Source: SKPS01 sp964469215 (GTDB taxonomy: Bacteria > Bacteroidota > Bacteroidia > Bacteroidales > SKPS01). From it: DNA of 64,000 nucleotides. The stretch lies in NCBI GenBank assembly GCA_964469215.1, contig CAYXYB010000003.1:124001-188000 (forward strand), given 5' to 3'. Below the pieces are notes generated by a model. That model searched no databases. It was not told the DNA's origin and saw only the letters and a program-made list of their open reading frames with translations. Shown one piece after another: positions 46,601 to 53,901 of the stretch (its first letter is position 1; every line of letters starts with the position of its first letter). A program made the translations under genes and the position numbers.

Positions 46601-47341
46601 TATTCGATGCAGGAGCTCAGTGCCGCTGCAGCTCTGGAAATAAGAAACCTCGCCTTGCTTACCGGCAAACCCGGCAAGCATGCCAGCGGCGTAGTTGCTC
46701 TCAGGGAGAAAAACAATGCACAGGGATTGTTCGACATGGGTATAAATCCCGGATTATTACCCGGAGGTGTCGATATTAATGATGACCAACATCTTAACAA
46801 GATAAAAGAAACATTAGGTGTTAATGGGATTAATTCAGAAATACCCTGCATAACCACACTTCTTGAAGAGAAAAGGTTAAAAATTGCCCTGATATTTGGT
46901 GAAGATCCAGCAGGCACGGCTATCAATAAGTCTAAGGTAATTAATTGGCTCAAGGGTATCCCTTTTAAAGTTGTTTCTGATTATTTTCTTACTGAAACTG
47001 CTGTAATGTCAGATATAGTCTTGCCCGCCACTTTTCCGATTGAAATGGATGGAAGCTTCACCAATACTCAGCGGTATATAAAGCAATTTACAAAGCAGGC
47101 TGAACCAAAGCCATCTGTCACAAGCCATGAAATTCTTTCTGCTTTACTCTCTGCTTTTGGTATTGAACCTGCAAACAATCCTAATGACATACTTTCCGAA
47201 GCACTTAAGCTTATTCCTGAAGTCAAACCCATTTCACGATTCGATTGGCATGAAAAAGATAGTGAGGAGCCTCTATTCCAATACGGATGCGATTATATTG
47301 TGAAGCTAATTGCAGAAAAGATAGAACGTTCAATTTATTAG
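43655..47341 (+). CDS. NfnB/GltD-like large subunit fused to degenerate molybdopterin-oxidoreductase domain
   Basis: This 1228-residue multi-redox protein has: a [2Fe-2S] domain (C36, C47, C50, C64); a GltD-type N-terminal iron-sulfur helix bundle (C100, C104, C108, C143, C147, C151, C155); FAD (GAGPGG 202-207) and NADPH (GGGNTAMD 334-341, followed by YRR) Rossmann folds; a C583/C586/C588/C594 cluster; two [4Fe-4S] motifs (C633-C643 and C676-C686); and a molybdopterin-oxidoreductase fold from about 740. The last part lacks the N-terminal four-cysteine motif, any active-site Cys/Sec and the C-terminal pterin-binding domain, so it is probably structural, as in NuoG. Role inferred: electron transfer between NADH, NADPH and ferredoxin. 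Confidence 0.88.
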   Translation: MEELNLILNGKPARGQKGETILIAATRYGIEIPTLCNDPRIEPYSSCYVCVVEVEGIKTLQPACSTRIAEGMRIETENERIRKARKTALDLLMSNHYADCVAPCKLTCPAGVDVQGYISLIEKGLYSEAVALIKEVNPLPAICGRVCVRPCEVACRRNLLDEGAAVGIDYLKRFAADRDLESDNKYIPVVAEPTGKKVAIIGAGPGGLSAAYFLQKEGHHCDLFEASPAAGGWLRYGIPEYRLPNDLLQKEVDNITELGANIFYNTRLGDNLSYGELKKNYDSVILTIGSQIGTGVGCEGDEAEGVYPGITFLKNMEITGQKYDFKGKIVAVVGGGNTAMDCCRTSVRCGADRVIVVYRRTEKEMPANPIEIHESKLEGVEYMFLTNPVKINKDEDGKLKSMTLIRMELGEPDSSGRRRPVPVDGSEFDIEIDLILAAIGQKTDVNFIDDINKHTDQGELRINRWGDIDADRQTLQTGVPGIFAAGDGVTGPATLIEAIAQARIASRSCNQYLQGIELSPEPFLFISKKDNFTFQDKNEYKGKYANQLREEMPVLNPEDRINFNEVEMGYANENIAQHETARCLECGCVEYFTCDLKKHATTYGAEQKRYDGEFKSYDVDFSHPFIEIDNNKCILCSRCIRVCKEVVGASALGLVNRGFQTYVAPAMGRSLNDTHCESCGMCISACPTAAISENVIFKPGPVKLDEMNAVDPFTSEGFEIRLLHKAGYVMRSEGQQSPQNTDCNIGSHAKFGYNYLNDKNRIVKPLLKENGSFKEISFEDALSIIIKKINDYRPEETAFFAGGRLTNEELYQIQKLARFGVKTNNIHSFLYIGRGKGYQSVTNDNVPFMEIKDANRIYLIGDRLNILNPLINHIVFSKKFRDSIPVELITTNKQSKLAAKVDKVHFIKSYHHFFKAVNFYLLANVKQNQFYIDTSCEGFDQYSKALMNENYDDLLEAAGGCAKECLENIGINYNIDHESIIIYSMQELSAAAALEIRNLALLTGKPGKHASGVVALREKNNAQGLFDMGINPGLLPGGVDINDDQHLNKIKETLGVNGINSEIPCITTLLEEKRLKIALIFGEDPAGTAINKSKVINWLKGIPFKVVSDYFLTETAVMSDIVLPATFPIEMDGSFTNTQRYIKQFTKQAEPKPSVTSHEILSALLSAFGIEPANNPNDILSEALKLIPEVKPISRFDWHEKDSEEPLFQYGCDYIVKLIAEKIERSIY

Positions 47342-47362
47342 TTAACCATTAAAATCAGATAA

Positions 47363-47818
47363 ATGAAAGAGTTCAATTCAATTAATGACATTCTGGAATT
47401 TGCCATGAATGAAGAGCAACAGGCAGTTGACTTTTACACCATTCTTGCAGTACAGGCTAAAACTGATGACATGAAACAGATTTTCGAAGAATTTGCCAGT
47501 GAAGAAATTGCCCACAAGGCTCGTCTGGCAAAAATCATGGAGGAAGGTACATTTATAACTCCTGTTGAATCTATCAAGGACATGAAAATCGCTGATTTCA
47601 CGATTAATGTAGTGCCATCAAATAATATGAGCTACCATGATGCACTGGTCCTAGCTATGAGAAAAGAGAAAGCCGCTTTTAAACTATACACTTCACTAGC
47701 CAACAGAGCTCCGGATGCTGCAATGCGTTCTGTTTTTTTATCTCTTGCACAGGAGGAATCAAAGCATAAACTCAGATTCGAAATCGAGTATGACGAGTAT
47801 GTTTTGCGAGAGAATTAG
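47363..47818 (+). CDS. Ferritin-like diiron protein (rubrerythrin family, no rubredoxin domain)
   Basis: This 151-residue protein is a four-helix bundle with diiron ligands in NEEQQAVDFY, SEEIAHK, RKEKAAFKLY and EESKHKL (two ExxH sites). The C-terminal rubredoxin domain of full rubrerythrin is absent. Such proteins reduce peroxide or handle iron in anaerobes, taking electrons from other carriers. It lies 21 bases after the large redox subunit and 17 bases before a radical SAM gene, so a shared transcript is likely. Confidence 0.88.
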   Translation: MKEFNSINDILEFAMNEEQQAVDFYTILAVQAKTDDMKQIFEEFASEEIAHKARLAKIMEEGTFITPVESIKDMKIADFTINVVPSNNMSYHDALVLAMRKEKAAFKLYTSLANRAPDAAMRSVFLSLAQEESKHKLRFEIEYDEYVLREN

Positions 47819-47835
47819 ACGAAAAAAATCCGCTT

Positions 47836-48783
47836 ATGGTAAAGCGCTTCAGGAAGGTATATGTTGAGGTAACCAACAGATGCAATCTTAACTGCTCCTT
47901 CTGTGTTTCAGTGAAGAGAGAACCGAAATTCATGGAGATCGGTCATTTCCGTATAATTACAAGCAAGATCCGATCCTTTACCGATCAAATAATGCTCCAT
48001 GTGCTTGGAGAACCTTTATTGCATCCCGATCTTGAAACAATCCTTGATATTGCAGATGAAAATAAGTTGCTGGTGAATATTACTTCCAATGGGGTCTTGC
48101 TTAAGAACATGGTCGGGCTCCTGCAGAAAAAAAAGTCCCTTCGGCAGATAAACATTTCACTGCACAGTAAAGGGGGATATACTAATGAGAAAGATGCATC
48201 AGAGTATATCGATGAAATGATAGGTGTTTCCCGGGATATTATAAATTCTTCCGGCATTATTGTGTCAATGCGTCTATGGAACATTTCAGATGGAGATCAG
48301 GAAGCAGATCATTATAACATCAGGGTTGCACAGATGCTTGAGAAAGCTTTCCGGAAAAAGATCTTGCTCCAGACTATCGGGTACACGAGAATGGGCATGA
48401 AATTAAAAGATCAGTTATATCTGAATTTTGACAATCGTTTTGCATGGCCCCGGCTAGAGGGAACTATATCAGAACATCAAGGTTTTTGTTATGGTTTGAG
48501 GCACCATGTTGCAGTATTGACAGATGGAACTGTAGTTCCCTGTTGTCTTGACAATAAAGGTGATATCCCTCTTGGAAATCTTCTGACCGAAAACATGGAT
48601 GACATATTATCCGCAATAAGGAGCAGGAATATTATTTCAGGATTTTCAGAACGCCGTGCTGTAGAACCATTGTGCATCAGGTGCACCTATAAAAACAGAT
48701 TCAACAATAACAAATCTCAGATGCGAAGCATCCCTAAAATTGCTTCATCCATAAAAGGACCTCCGGGATACCGGGTAGTATAG
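47836..48783 (+). CDS. Radical SAM/SPASM protein
   Basis: This 315-residue radical SAM enzyme has the [4Fe-4S] motif CNLNCSFC (C16, C20, C23) and a GEP-like SAM-binding segment near residue 57. Its C-terminal SPASM region has cysteines at the GFCYG, VVPCCLD and PLCIRC positions, the usual auxiliary cluster set. Radical SAM/SPASM proteins typically modify peptides, but no precursor peptide was seen nearby. The last ~22 codons lie antisense to the 3' end of the convergent transglutaminase-like gene. Substrate unknown. Confidence 0.87.
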   Translation: MVKRFRKVYVEVTNRCNLNCSFCVSVKREPKFMEIGHFRIITSKIRSFTDQIMLHVLGEPLLHPDLETILDIADENKLLVNITSNGVLLKNMVGLLQKKKSLRQINISLHSKGGYTNEKDASEYIDEMIGVSRDIINSSGIIVSMRLWNISDGDQEADHYNIRVAQMLEKAFRKKILLQTIGYTRMGMKLKDQLYLNFDNRFAWPRLEGTISEHQGFCYGLRHHVAVLTDGTVVPCCLDNKGDIPLGNLLTENMDDILSAIRSRNIISGFSERRAVEPLCIRCTYKNRFNNNKSQMRSIPKIASSIKGPPGYRVV

Positions 48784-49721
48784 TCAAAGTTTAACCATAC
48801 ATTATCGTCCCTGCCCAAATGGTAATAGATACTTCCTCCTAATGATTCCTTAAGGAAAAGTTTACGCTTGATAAGATTTATAATTTTATCGAAATCACGC
48901 ATATGACAAATCTTTACCTCAGGATAAAGATGACTTTTGGTGTGAATAAGCCGCACTTCACCTCCTACGGCTTTTATACATGCCGCCATCAATATACTGT
49001 AGTCATCACAATCACCTGACAGGTGATGCATTGATTCACTGGCTTTTGCATAATACTCCTCCCCTGCCGGATCAGGAATATATGTCCATTTAACCACCTC
49101 TGAAAAGATGCTGAAATATCGAATAACATTTCCGTATTCGCGATAAAGTGCCAGTTCTGTAAAGTTAGCCTGCGAGATATTAATGGCATAATTTCTGACA
49201 TCAGGATTTTGATAATCAATCGCATCACGAATTTGCCGTGCATTACGTATGGTCATTTTTTCATCCTTCAAAAAAGGAATCTTCACAGGATTTGATTCTA
49301 CGTAAGAAACCAGATCCTGATATCGGTTTACAAAATTGGAATATGTGTACCATCCCGACAAATGGCTCAATAACAGCAAAACAATGGCTGTAACTGCTAC
49401 ATAAAAAACAAGATGCTCAATAAGCCCCAGGATAATTCTGAGAGCAACAAAAACAATTACTCCTGTGAGGATATGATCTAGTCTGATATCATTACCATCA
49501 AACCTGATTATAAAATCGGGCACATATCGATAAATCATAATAAATAGTGGAATGGTGATGATGAATGAAACCAGGATGAGAATTATATTCATTACAGGTC
49601 GCTGCCATCGCGTTTTTGGATTAATCCTCAAACCCATGAGAGGTCTTTTTCTTTTTCTACCAGAAGTCTTTACCCCATCTTTCATATCACGTAAATAACG
49701 ACTACAAATATCAGAAAACAT
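48717..49721 (-). CDS. Membrane-anchored transglutaminase-like protein
   Basis: This 334-residue protein has a basic N-terminus and two or three membrane segments (about 45-66, 84-105 and 106-126). A transglutaminase-like cysteine protease domain follows, with the catalytic Cys in LSGDCDDYS, a His in TKSHLYPEV and an Asp in NFDYTTRYPGG. It may process peptidoglycan or proteins, as for other membrane transglutaminase-like proteins; this is inferred. It is convergent with and overlaps the radical SAM gene by 67 bases. Confidence 0.8.
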   Translation of the reverse strand: MFSDICSRYLRDMKDGVKTSGRKRKRPLMGLRINPKTRWQRPVMNIILILVSFIITIPLFIMIYRYVPDFIIRFDGNDIRLDHILTGVIVFVALRIILGLIEHLVFYVAVTAIVLLLLSHLSGWYTYSNFVNRYQDLVSYVESNPVKIPFLKDEKMTIRNARQIRDAIDYQNPDVRNYAINISQANFTELALYREYGNVIRYFSIFSEVVKWTYIPDPAGEEYYAKASESMHHLSGDCDDYSILMAACIKAVGGEVRLIHTKSHLYPEVKICHMRDFDKIINLIKRKLFLKESLGGSIYYHLGRDDNVWLNFDYTTRYPGGPFMDEAILGMLRI

Positions 49722-50138
49722 TTAATGACAATGGCAAAACATCTGGCAGAATTCTTATACTCAGTTGGCCGAACTTGTTCAGGCTTCTAAATTATTTACA
49801 TTAATAATGCTATGAACTTTTTAATCTCTTAGCAAATTAATGACTAAATATAATTTTGAGATGCCTGATGAATATAGGTTGACAGGCTTTGTGCAGTGTC
49901 TTGTTTTTAAAATTCATTCTTTCATGTGAGCCGTATACAAGGAATGTCAGAAAGCATTGCAACTGAACATTAGTTGTAAAAAGGCACTAATAAAATAAGG
50001 TGTCTTGAAAAAAACTCTGCTCAAAGCCTGTCAAACCATATCCATTCTCAGCACCCCAAAAAAGATTTGACCAAATTAATCTTGGCTAAATTCAAATAAA
50101 ATCTAATTTTGTAGATTCAAACCAGCCTTTGCAGGCAA
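49722..50138. other. 417-base gap upstream of the signalling block
   Basis: Apart from the kinase promoter at 50082-50111 I see no gene, RNA or repeat in this AT-rich gap. Confidence 0.5.
50082..50111 (+). promoter_or_regulatory. Promoter of the histidine kinase operon
   Basis: TTG (50082-50084) and TAATTTTG (50104-50111) are separated by exactly 19 bases, the Bacteroidota consensus TTG-N19-TAnnTTTG. The ATG at 50139 follows 27 bases later. Confidence 0.65.
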
Positions 50139-51602
50139 ATGAAGAAGCGATTCAGGGAATCTGTTGCATACAAGACTAAGATCAATAATGCTGCCGGCAT
50201 TGGTCTTAACAGAATTACTCTTGCCTTTAAAAACGGTTACGAAGATGAATTTCAGAAGAAATATTTCGAAAATTCACTTGTTCAGTTCAGAATAGCTTTT
50301 GTTCTGGTCGCCATCCTGTATGGAATATTCGGAATTCTGGATTCAATAATAGTACCCGATTATACAACCGTTTTCCATATTATAAGATTCGGAATTGTAA
50401 TCCCTTTTCTGACAATTGTTTTTGCACTATCATTTACCAAGTTCTTTATCAAGATATGGCAGGTGATGCTGTTGCTTAGCTTTATTATTGCTGGAGCCGG
50501 TATCAGTGCCATGTTGATAATGGTACCTGCAAATTTTGCCTATTATGCGGGAATGATGCTGATATTTATTGCCGGATATTTCTTTATTAAGCTCAGGTTT
50601 CTAAGGGCTTCCATTGCTGGATTGACAACTCTTGCCTTTTACAACATAGGTGCAATATATTTTTCAGACATATCAATACCCTTTCTGGTAAACAATAACT
50701 TCTTTTATTTATCAGCTAACCTCATTGGTATGTTTGCTGCTTATAATATCGAGTTTTTTGCACGTAAAGATTTTATTCAAAACAAAATTCTCGATTCACA
50801 GAAAGCTGAGCTTGAGGAGTGGAACAACAATCTGGAAAGGCTTGTTGAAGAGCGAACCGAAGAACTAAAAAAGGCAAAAGAGCGGGCAGAACAGTCGGAC
50901 AGACTAAAATCTGCCTTCCTGGCCAATATGAGTCATGAGATACGCACCCCGATGAATGGTATTCTAGGGTATTCACAGCTTCTTCTTGAAGCTGAGGACA
51001 AAGAGGAGCTGACTCTTTTTGTGGAGGTGATAAAGGAAAACGGCAAGCACCTTTTAACTTTGATAAATGATATTATCGACCTTTCAAAGATTGAAGCCGG
51101 AATGTTTCAGCTAAATGAGAGTGAGCTAAACGTTAATGACCTGGTTGAGGAGGTGTTGGTTCTATTTAGTCATGATCCTAAAATTATATCAGGAGACATA
51201 ACCATATCAAGTCATAAACCTCTGCCGCATGACCGGGATATGATTCATGCCGATCCTACTCGCCTTAAACAGGTGCTGATAAACCTTACAAGCAACGCCT
51301 GTAAATTCACCAATAAAGGTACTATTGACCTGGGATATGAGCTTAAAGGGAATGTGCTTGAATTTTTTGTTAAAGATACCGGTATAGGGATTGATAAAAA
51401 TGATCAGAAACAGATATTTGAGAGGTTCATGCAGGCAACTACGAACCATACTCCGACACATCTTGGAACAGGACTTGGTCTGGCAATTTCAAGAGCATTT
51501 GTAAATCTTTTTGGTGGAATAATATGGGTTGAGAGTGAACCGGATGTAGGTTCTGCTTTCTACTTTACAATCCCATATAAAGTTGTTTCGTCCACTTATT
51601 GA
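50139..51602 (+). CDS. Membrane histidine kinase with six-TM sensor
   Basis: This 487-residue kinase has six predicted membrane segments in residues 45-205 as sensor region, then a short coiled linker and a HisKA domain with the phosphorylated His in ANMSHEIRTPMNG (about residue 269). The HATPase domain has DTGIGIDKND and GTGLGLAIS. The sensor has no large periplasmic loop, so it likely senses within the membrane, for example a lipid-like or hydrophobic ligand. No receiver domain is fused, but two receivers follow. It is the first gene of the signalling block. Confidence 0.92.
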   Translation: MKKRFRESVAYKTKINNAAGIGLNRITLAFKNGYEDEFQKKYFENSLVQFRIAFVLVAILYGIFGILDSIIVPDYTTVFHIIRFGIVIPFLTIVFALSFTKFFIKIWQVMLLLSFIIAGAGISAMLIMVPANFAYYAGMMLIFIAGYFFIKLRFLRASIAGLTTLAFYNIGAIYFSDISIPFLVNNNFFYLSANLIGMFAAYNIEFFARKDFIQNKILDSQKAELEEWNNNLERLVEERTEELKKAKERAEQSDRLKSAFLANMSHEIRTPMNGILGYSQLLLEAEDKEELTLFVEVIKENGKHLLTLINDIIDLSKIEAGMFQLNESELNVNDLVEEVLVLFSHDPKIISGDITISSHKPLPHDRDMIHADPTRLKQVLINLTSNACKFTNKGTIDLGYELKGNVLEFFVKDTGIGIDKNDQKQIFERFMQATTNHTPTHLGTGLGLAISRAFVNLFGGIIWVESEPDVGSAFYFTIPYKVVSSTY

Positions 51603-51631
51603 TTCAATATTAATTAATCTGATTGAGTGTC

Positions 51632-52021
51632 ATGGATATAAATTTGGAAAACTGGAAAGGTAAAAAGATACTAGTAGCTGACGATACCCCTACAAACTAT
51701 TTGCTCATTGAAACCGCTCTGAGGAAATATAATGTTGAACTTCTTTGGGCAAAAAACGGAATGGAAGCTGTTGAGATTTGCAGAAACAACAGTGATATCG
51801 ACCTGGTGCTAATGGATATCAGGATGCCAATAATGGATGGCTATGAATCTTCCCGTCTTATAAGAGAGTTTAGACCTGAACTGCCGATTATTGCTCAAAC
51901 CTCATATGCAATGCAAGGTGACCGTGAACAAAGCATCACATCAGGATGTTCGGACTACCTTGCCAAACCTATAAGCCTCAGTGAACTTAAGGAATTAATA
52001 AATAAGTATTTAACACAATAA
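51632..52021 (+). CDS. Stand-alone response-regulator receiver
   Basis: This 129-residue CheY-like receiver with no output domain has the acidic pocket ADD near residue 16-18, the phospho-acceptor Asp in LVLMDIRMP, and the conserved Lys in LAKPIS. The start is the ATG at 51632; an upstream in-frame TTG at 51623 is less likely. It lies 29 bases after the kinase gene and probably acts as its direct partner or as a shuttle to the next proteins. Confidence 0.9.
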   Translation: MDINLENWKGKKILVADDTPTNYLLIETALRKYNVELLWAKNGMEAVEICRNNSDIDLVLMDIRMPIMDGYESSRLIREFRPELPIIAQTSYAMQGDREQSITSGCSDYLAKPISLSELKELINKYLTQ

Positions 52022-52040
52022 ACTATAAGATTGATTTTCA

Positions 52041-53099
52041 ATGGAAGATTTTCAACTCCATCAGATTTCTGTACTTTTTGTTGAAGACAATGAGAGCATC
52101 AGAAATCTTTACATTAAATGGCTCGAGAAGAGGATACAGGAGGTACATTATGCCGCAAACGGGCAGGAAGGTATGGAACTTTTCGACAAATACCAGCCCG
52201 ACCTTCTCATTTCAGACATCAGTATGCCACTTATTAATGGCCTTGATATGATCAGAAAGATCAAACAGGCCAACCCCGGATTATACGTGGTAATAATGAG
52301 TGCATATTCCTTTAAGGAATACTTTCTTGAAGCAATAAGCCTTGGTGTTAACGGCTATCTGATAAAACCGGTTGAGCCTGATAAGCTTTATGCTATGGTT
52401 GATGAACTTGCTGGATATATTTTGATGCACAGAGCATTGGAAGAAAAAGAACGCAAAAGGCAGATCGCTGAATCGAATTTAAAAAAATCTCTTGAAGAGA
52501 AGGAAATCTTGCTTAAGGAGGTCCATCACAGAGTAAAAAACAACATGCAGATTATATCCAGTATTTTAAAGATGCAGGAACGTCTTATAGATGACCCTAA
52601 ACTAAAAACAGTTCTTGGAGAAAGTCAGAACAGGATCAGGTCAATGGCTCTGATACATGAGAATCTCTATCGAAATGAAAACCTTGCAAATATCCAGTTT
52701 AAAAATTATGTCCAATCACTTGTAAACACGATTTCAAGAAGCTATTTTGATCAACAGAAGAAGGTGACATTCCGGTTCGATATTGAGGATGTTTTTCTGC
52801 CGATAGATATTGGCATTCCGTGTGGACTTATTATCAATGAGTTAATCAGCAATGCTTTCAAACATGCTTTCCCTGACAGGGATAAGGGACTGATCAGGAT
52901 TGCTCTTGAACATACCGGTAACGGCTCATATGTTCTATCGGTCTCTGATGACGGGATCGGTATTGATGGTTCTTTCAGCCCTGAATCTGCTAATTCATTG
53001 GGCATGAGGATAGTATACAAATTAATCCAGCAAATCGAAGGCAATTTATCATTCGATTTTTCAGATGGAACAAAGTATTTTATTAGTTTTAATTTATAA
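52041..53099 (+). CDS. Receiver-HisKA_2 histidine kinase hybrid
   Basis: This 352-residue soluble protein has an N-terminal receiver (VEDN acidic pocket, LLISDISMP with the phospho-Asp, IKPVEP) and a C-terminal HisKA_2-type kinase. The kinase histidine is in KEVHHRVKNNMQ and the ATPase region ends with DDGIGIDG and SLGMRIV. Phosphorylation of the receiver would tune the kinase, which then could phosphorylate the next gene's LytTR regulator. It starts 19 bases after the lone receiver. Confidence 0.92.
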   Translation: MEDFQLHQISVLFVEDNESIRNLYIKWLEKRIQEVHYAANGQEGMELFDKYQPDLLISDISMPLINGLDMIRKIKQANPGLYVVIMSAYSFKEYFLEAISLGVNGYLIKPVEPDKLYAMVDELAGYILMHRALEEKERKRQIAESNLKKSLEEKEILLKEVHHRVKNNMQIISSILKMQERLIDDPKLKTVLGESQNRIRSMALIHENLYRNENLANIQFKNYVQSLVNTISRSYFDQQKKVTFRFDIEDVFLPIDIGIPCGLIINELISNAFKHAFPDRDKGLIRIALEHTGNGSYVLSVSDDGIGIDGSFSPESANSLGMRIVYKLIQQIEGNLSFDFSDGTKYFISFNL

Positions 53100-53111
53100 C
53101 ATCAAGTAATT

Positions 53112-53867
53112 ATGTCGAAGTATAATATATTAATCGTTGAAGATGAGTTTCTTGTCGGGGCAGATATTGAAGAGAGCCTTGTTTCTCTTGGATACCAGGT
53201 TCAGAATTGCGTGGCAAGTGGACCTGCTGCAATTGCAGAGGTTGAAAGAAATCTTCCTGATATAATTCTTATGGATATCAGGCTAAAAGGTGAAATGACT
53301 GGTATTGAAGCAGCAAAGATTATTGTCGAAAAACATGATGTACCTATAATTTATCTTACTGCGAATGCTGATCTCCACACCATTGAACAAGCAAAAACAT
53401 CCCTGCCTTATGGATATATAATAAAACCCTATACGGAAAAGGATTTGCAGACAACCATTGAAATTGCCAGGTTTAAATTCGAAAATGACATTCAGGTGAG
53501 AATAGAAAGCGAGCAATATAATGCCTTGTTTAAGCAAAGTGCTGATGGTGAAAAACCCGGCTTTTTTGATGGTGAGAACGGTTTGATAAGATTACAGCTA
53601 TCTGACATATATTATATTGAAGAGCAGGAAAATAAAACCTGCAAGGTGTATATGCGCGATACTACCAACATAATTACACGACCACTAGACCAGATTTCCA
53701 ACCGTTTTCCGGACGATACCTTTATCAGGGTAAATGACCGATGTATTGTTAATAAAAACAGGATCTTTCTGGCAAAAGCCCCTGAAATAATCATTGCTGA
53801 CAAAATGGCTGTAATTACTGTAGATAAATCACGTATGTCTGATCTGGAATCAATTTTCAAGAGTTAA
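53112..53867 (+). CDS. LytTR-type response regulator
   Basis: This 251-residue regulator has a receiver (VEDEFL, LMDIRLKG with the phospho-Asp, IIKPYTE) followed by a LytTR DNA-binding domain from about residue 155 (LSDIYYIEEQENKTCKVY and NDRCIVNKNRI). It would bind direct repeats upstream of target promoters. It is the only DNA-binding output in this signalling block. It starts 12 bases after the hybrid kinase gene. Confidence 0.93.
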   Translation: MSKYNILIVEDEFLVGADIEESLVSLGYQVQNCVASGPAAIAEVERNLPDIILMDIRLKGEMTGIEAAKIIVEKHDVPIIYLTANADLHTIEQAKTSLPYGYIIKPYTEKDLQTTIEIARFKFENDIQVRIESEQYNALFKQSADGEKPGFFDGENGLIRLQLSDIYYIEEQENKTCKVYMRDTTNIITRPLDQISNRFPDDTFIRVNDRCIVNKNRIFLAKAPEIIIADKMAVITVDKSRMSDLESIFKS

Positions 53868-53901
53868 CTTCTTTCCTTTAAAGGTATCTTAACAATCCGA
53901 A

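Noticed and set aside
43655..47341. Calling the third subunit a formate dehydrogenase
   Set aside because: The Mo-fold part lacks the active-site Cys/Sec and pterin-binding end, so the activity is not supported.
41297..47341. Calling the operon complex I or an [FeFe]-hydrogenase
   Set aside because: No membrane subunits and no H-cluster motifs are present, although NuoE/NuoF-like parts are.
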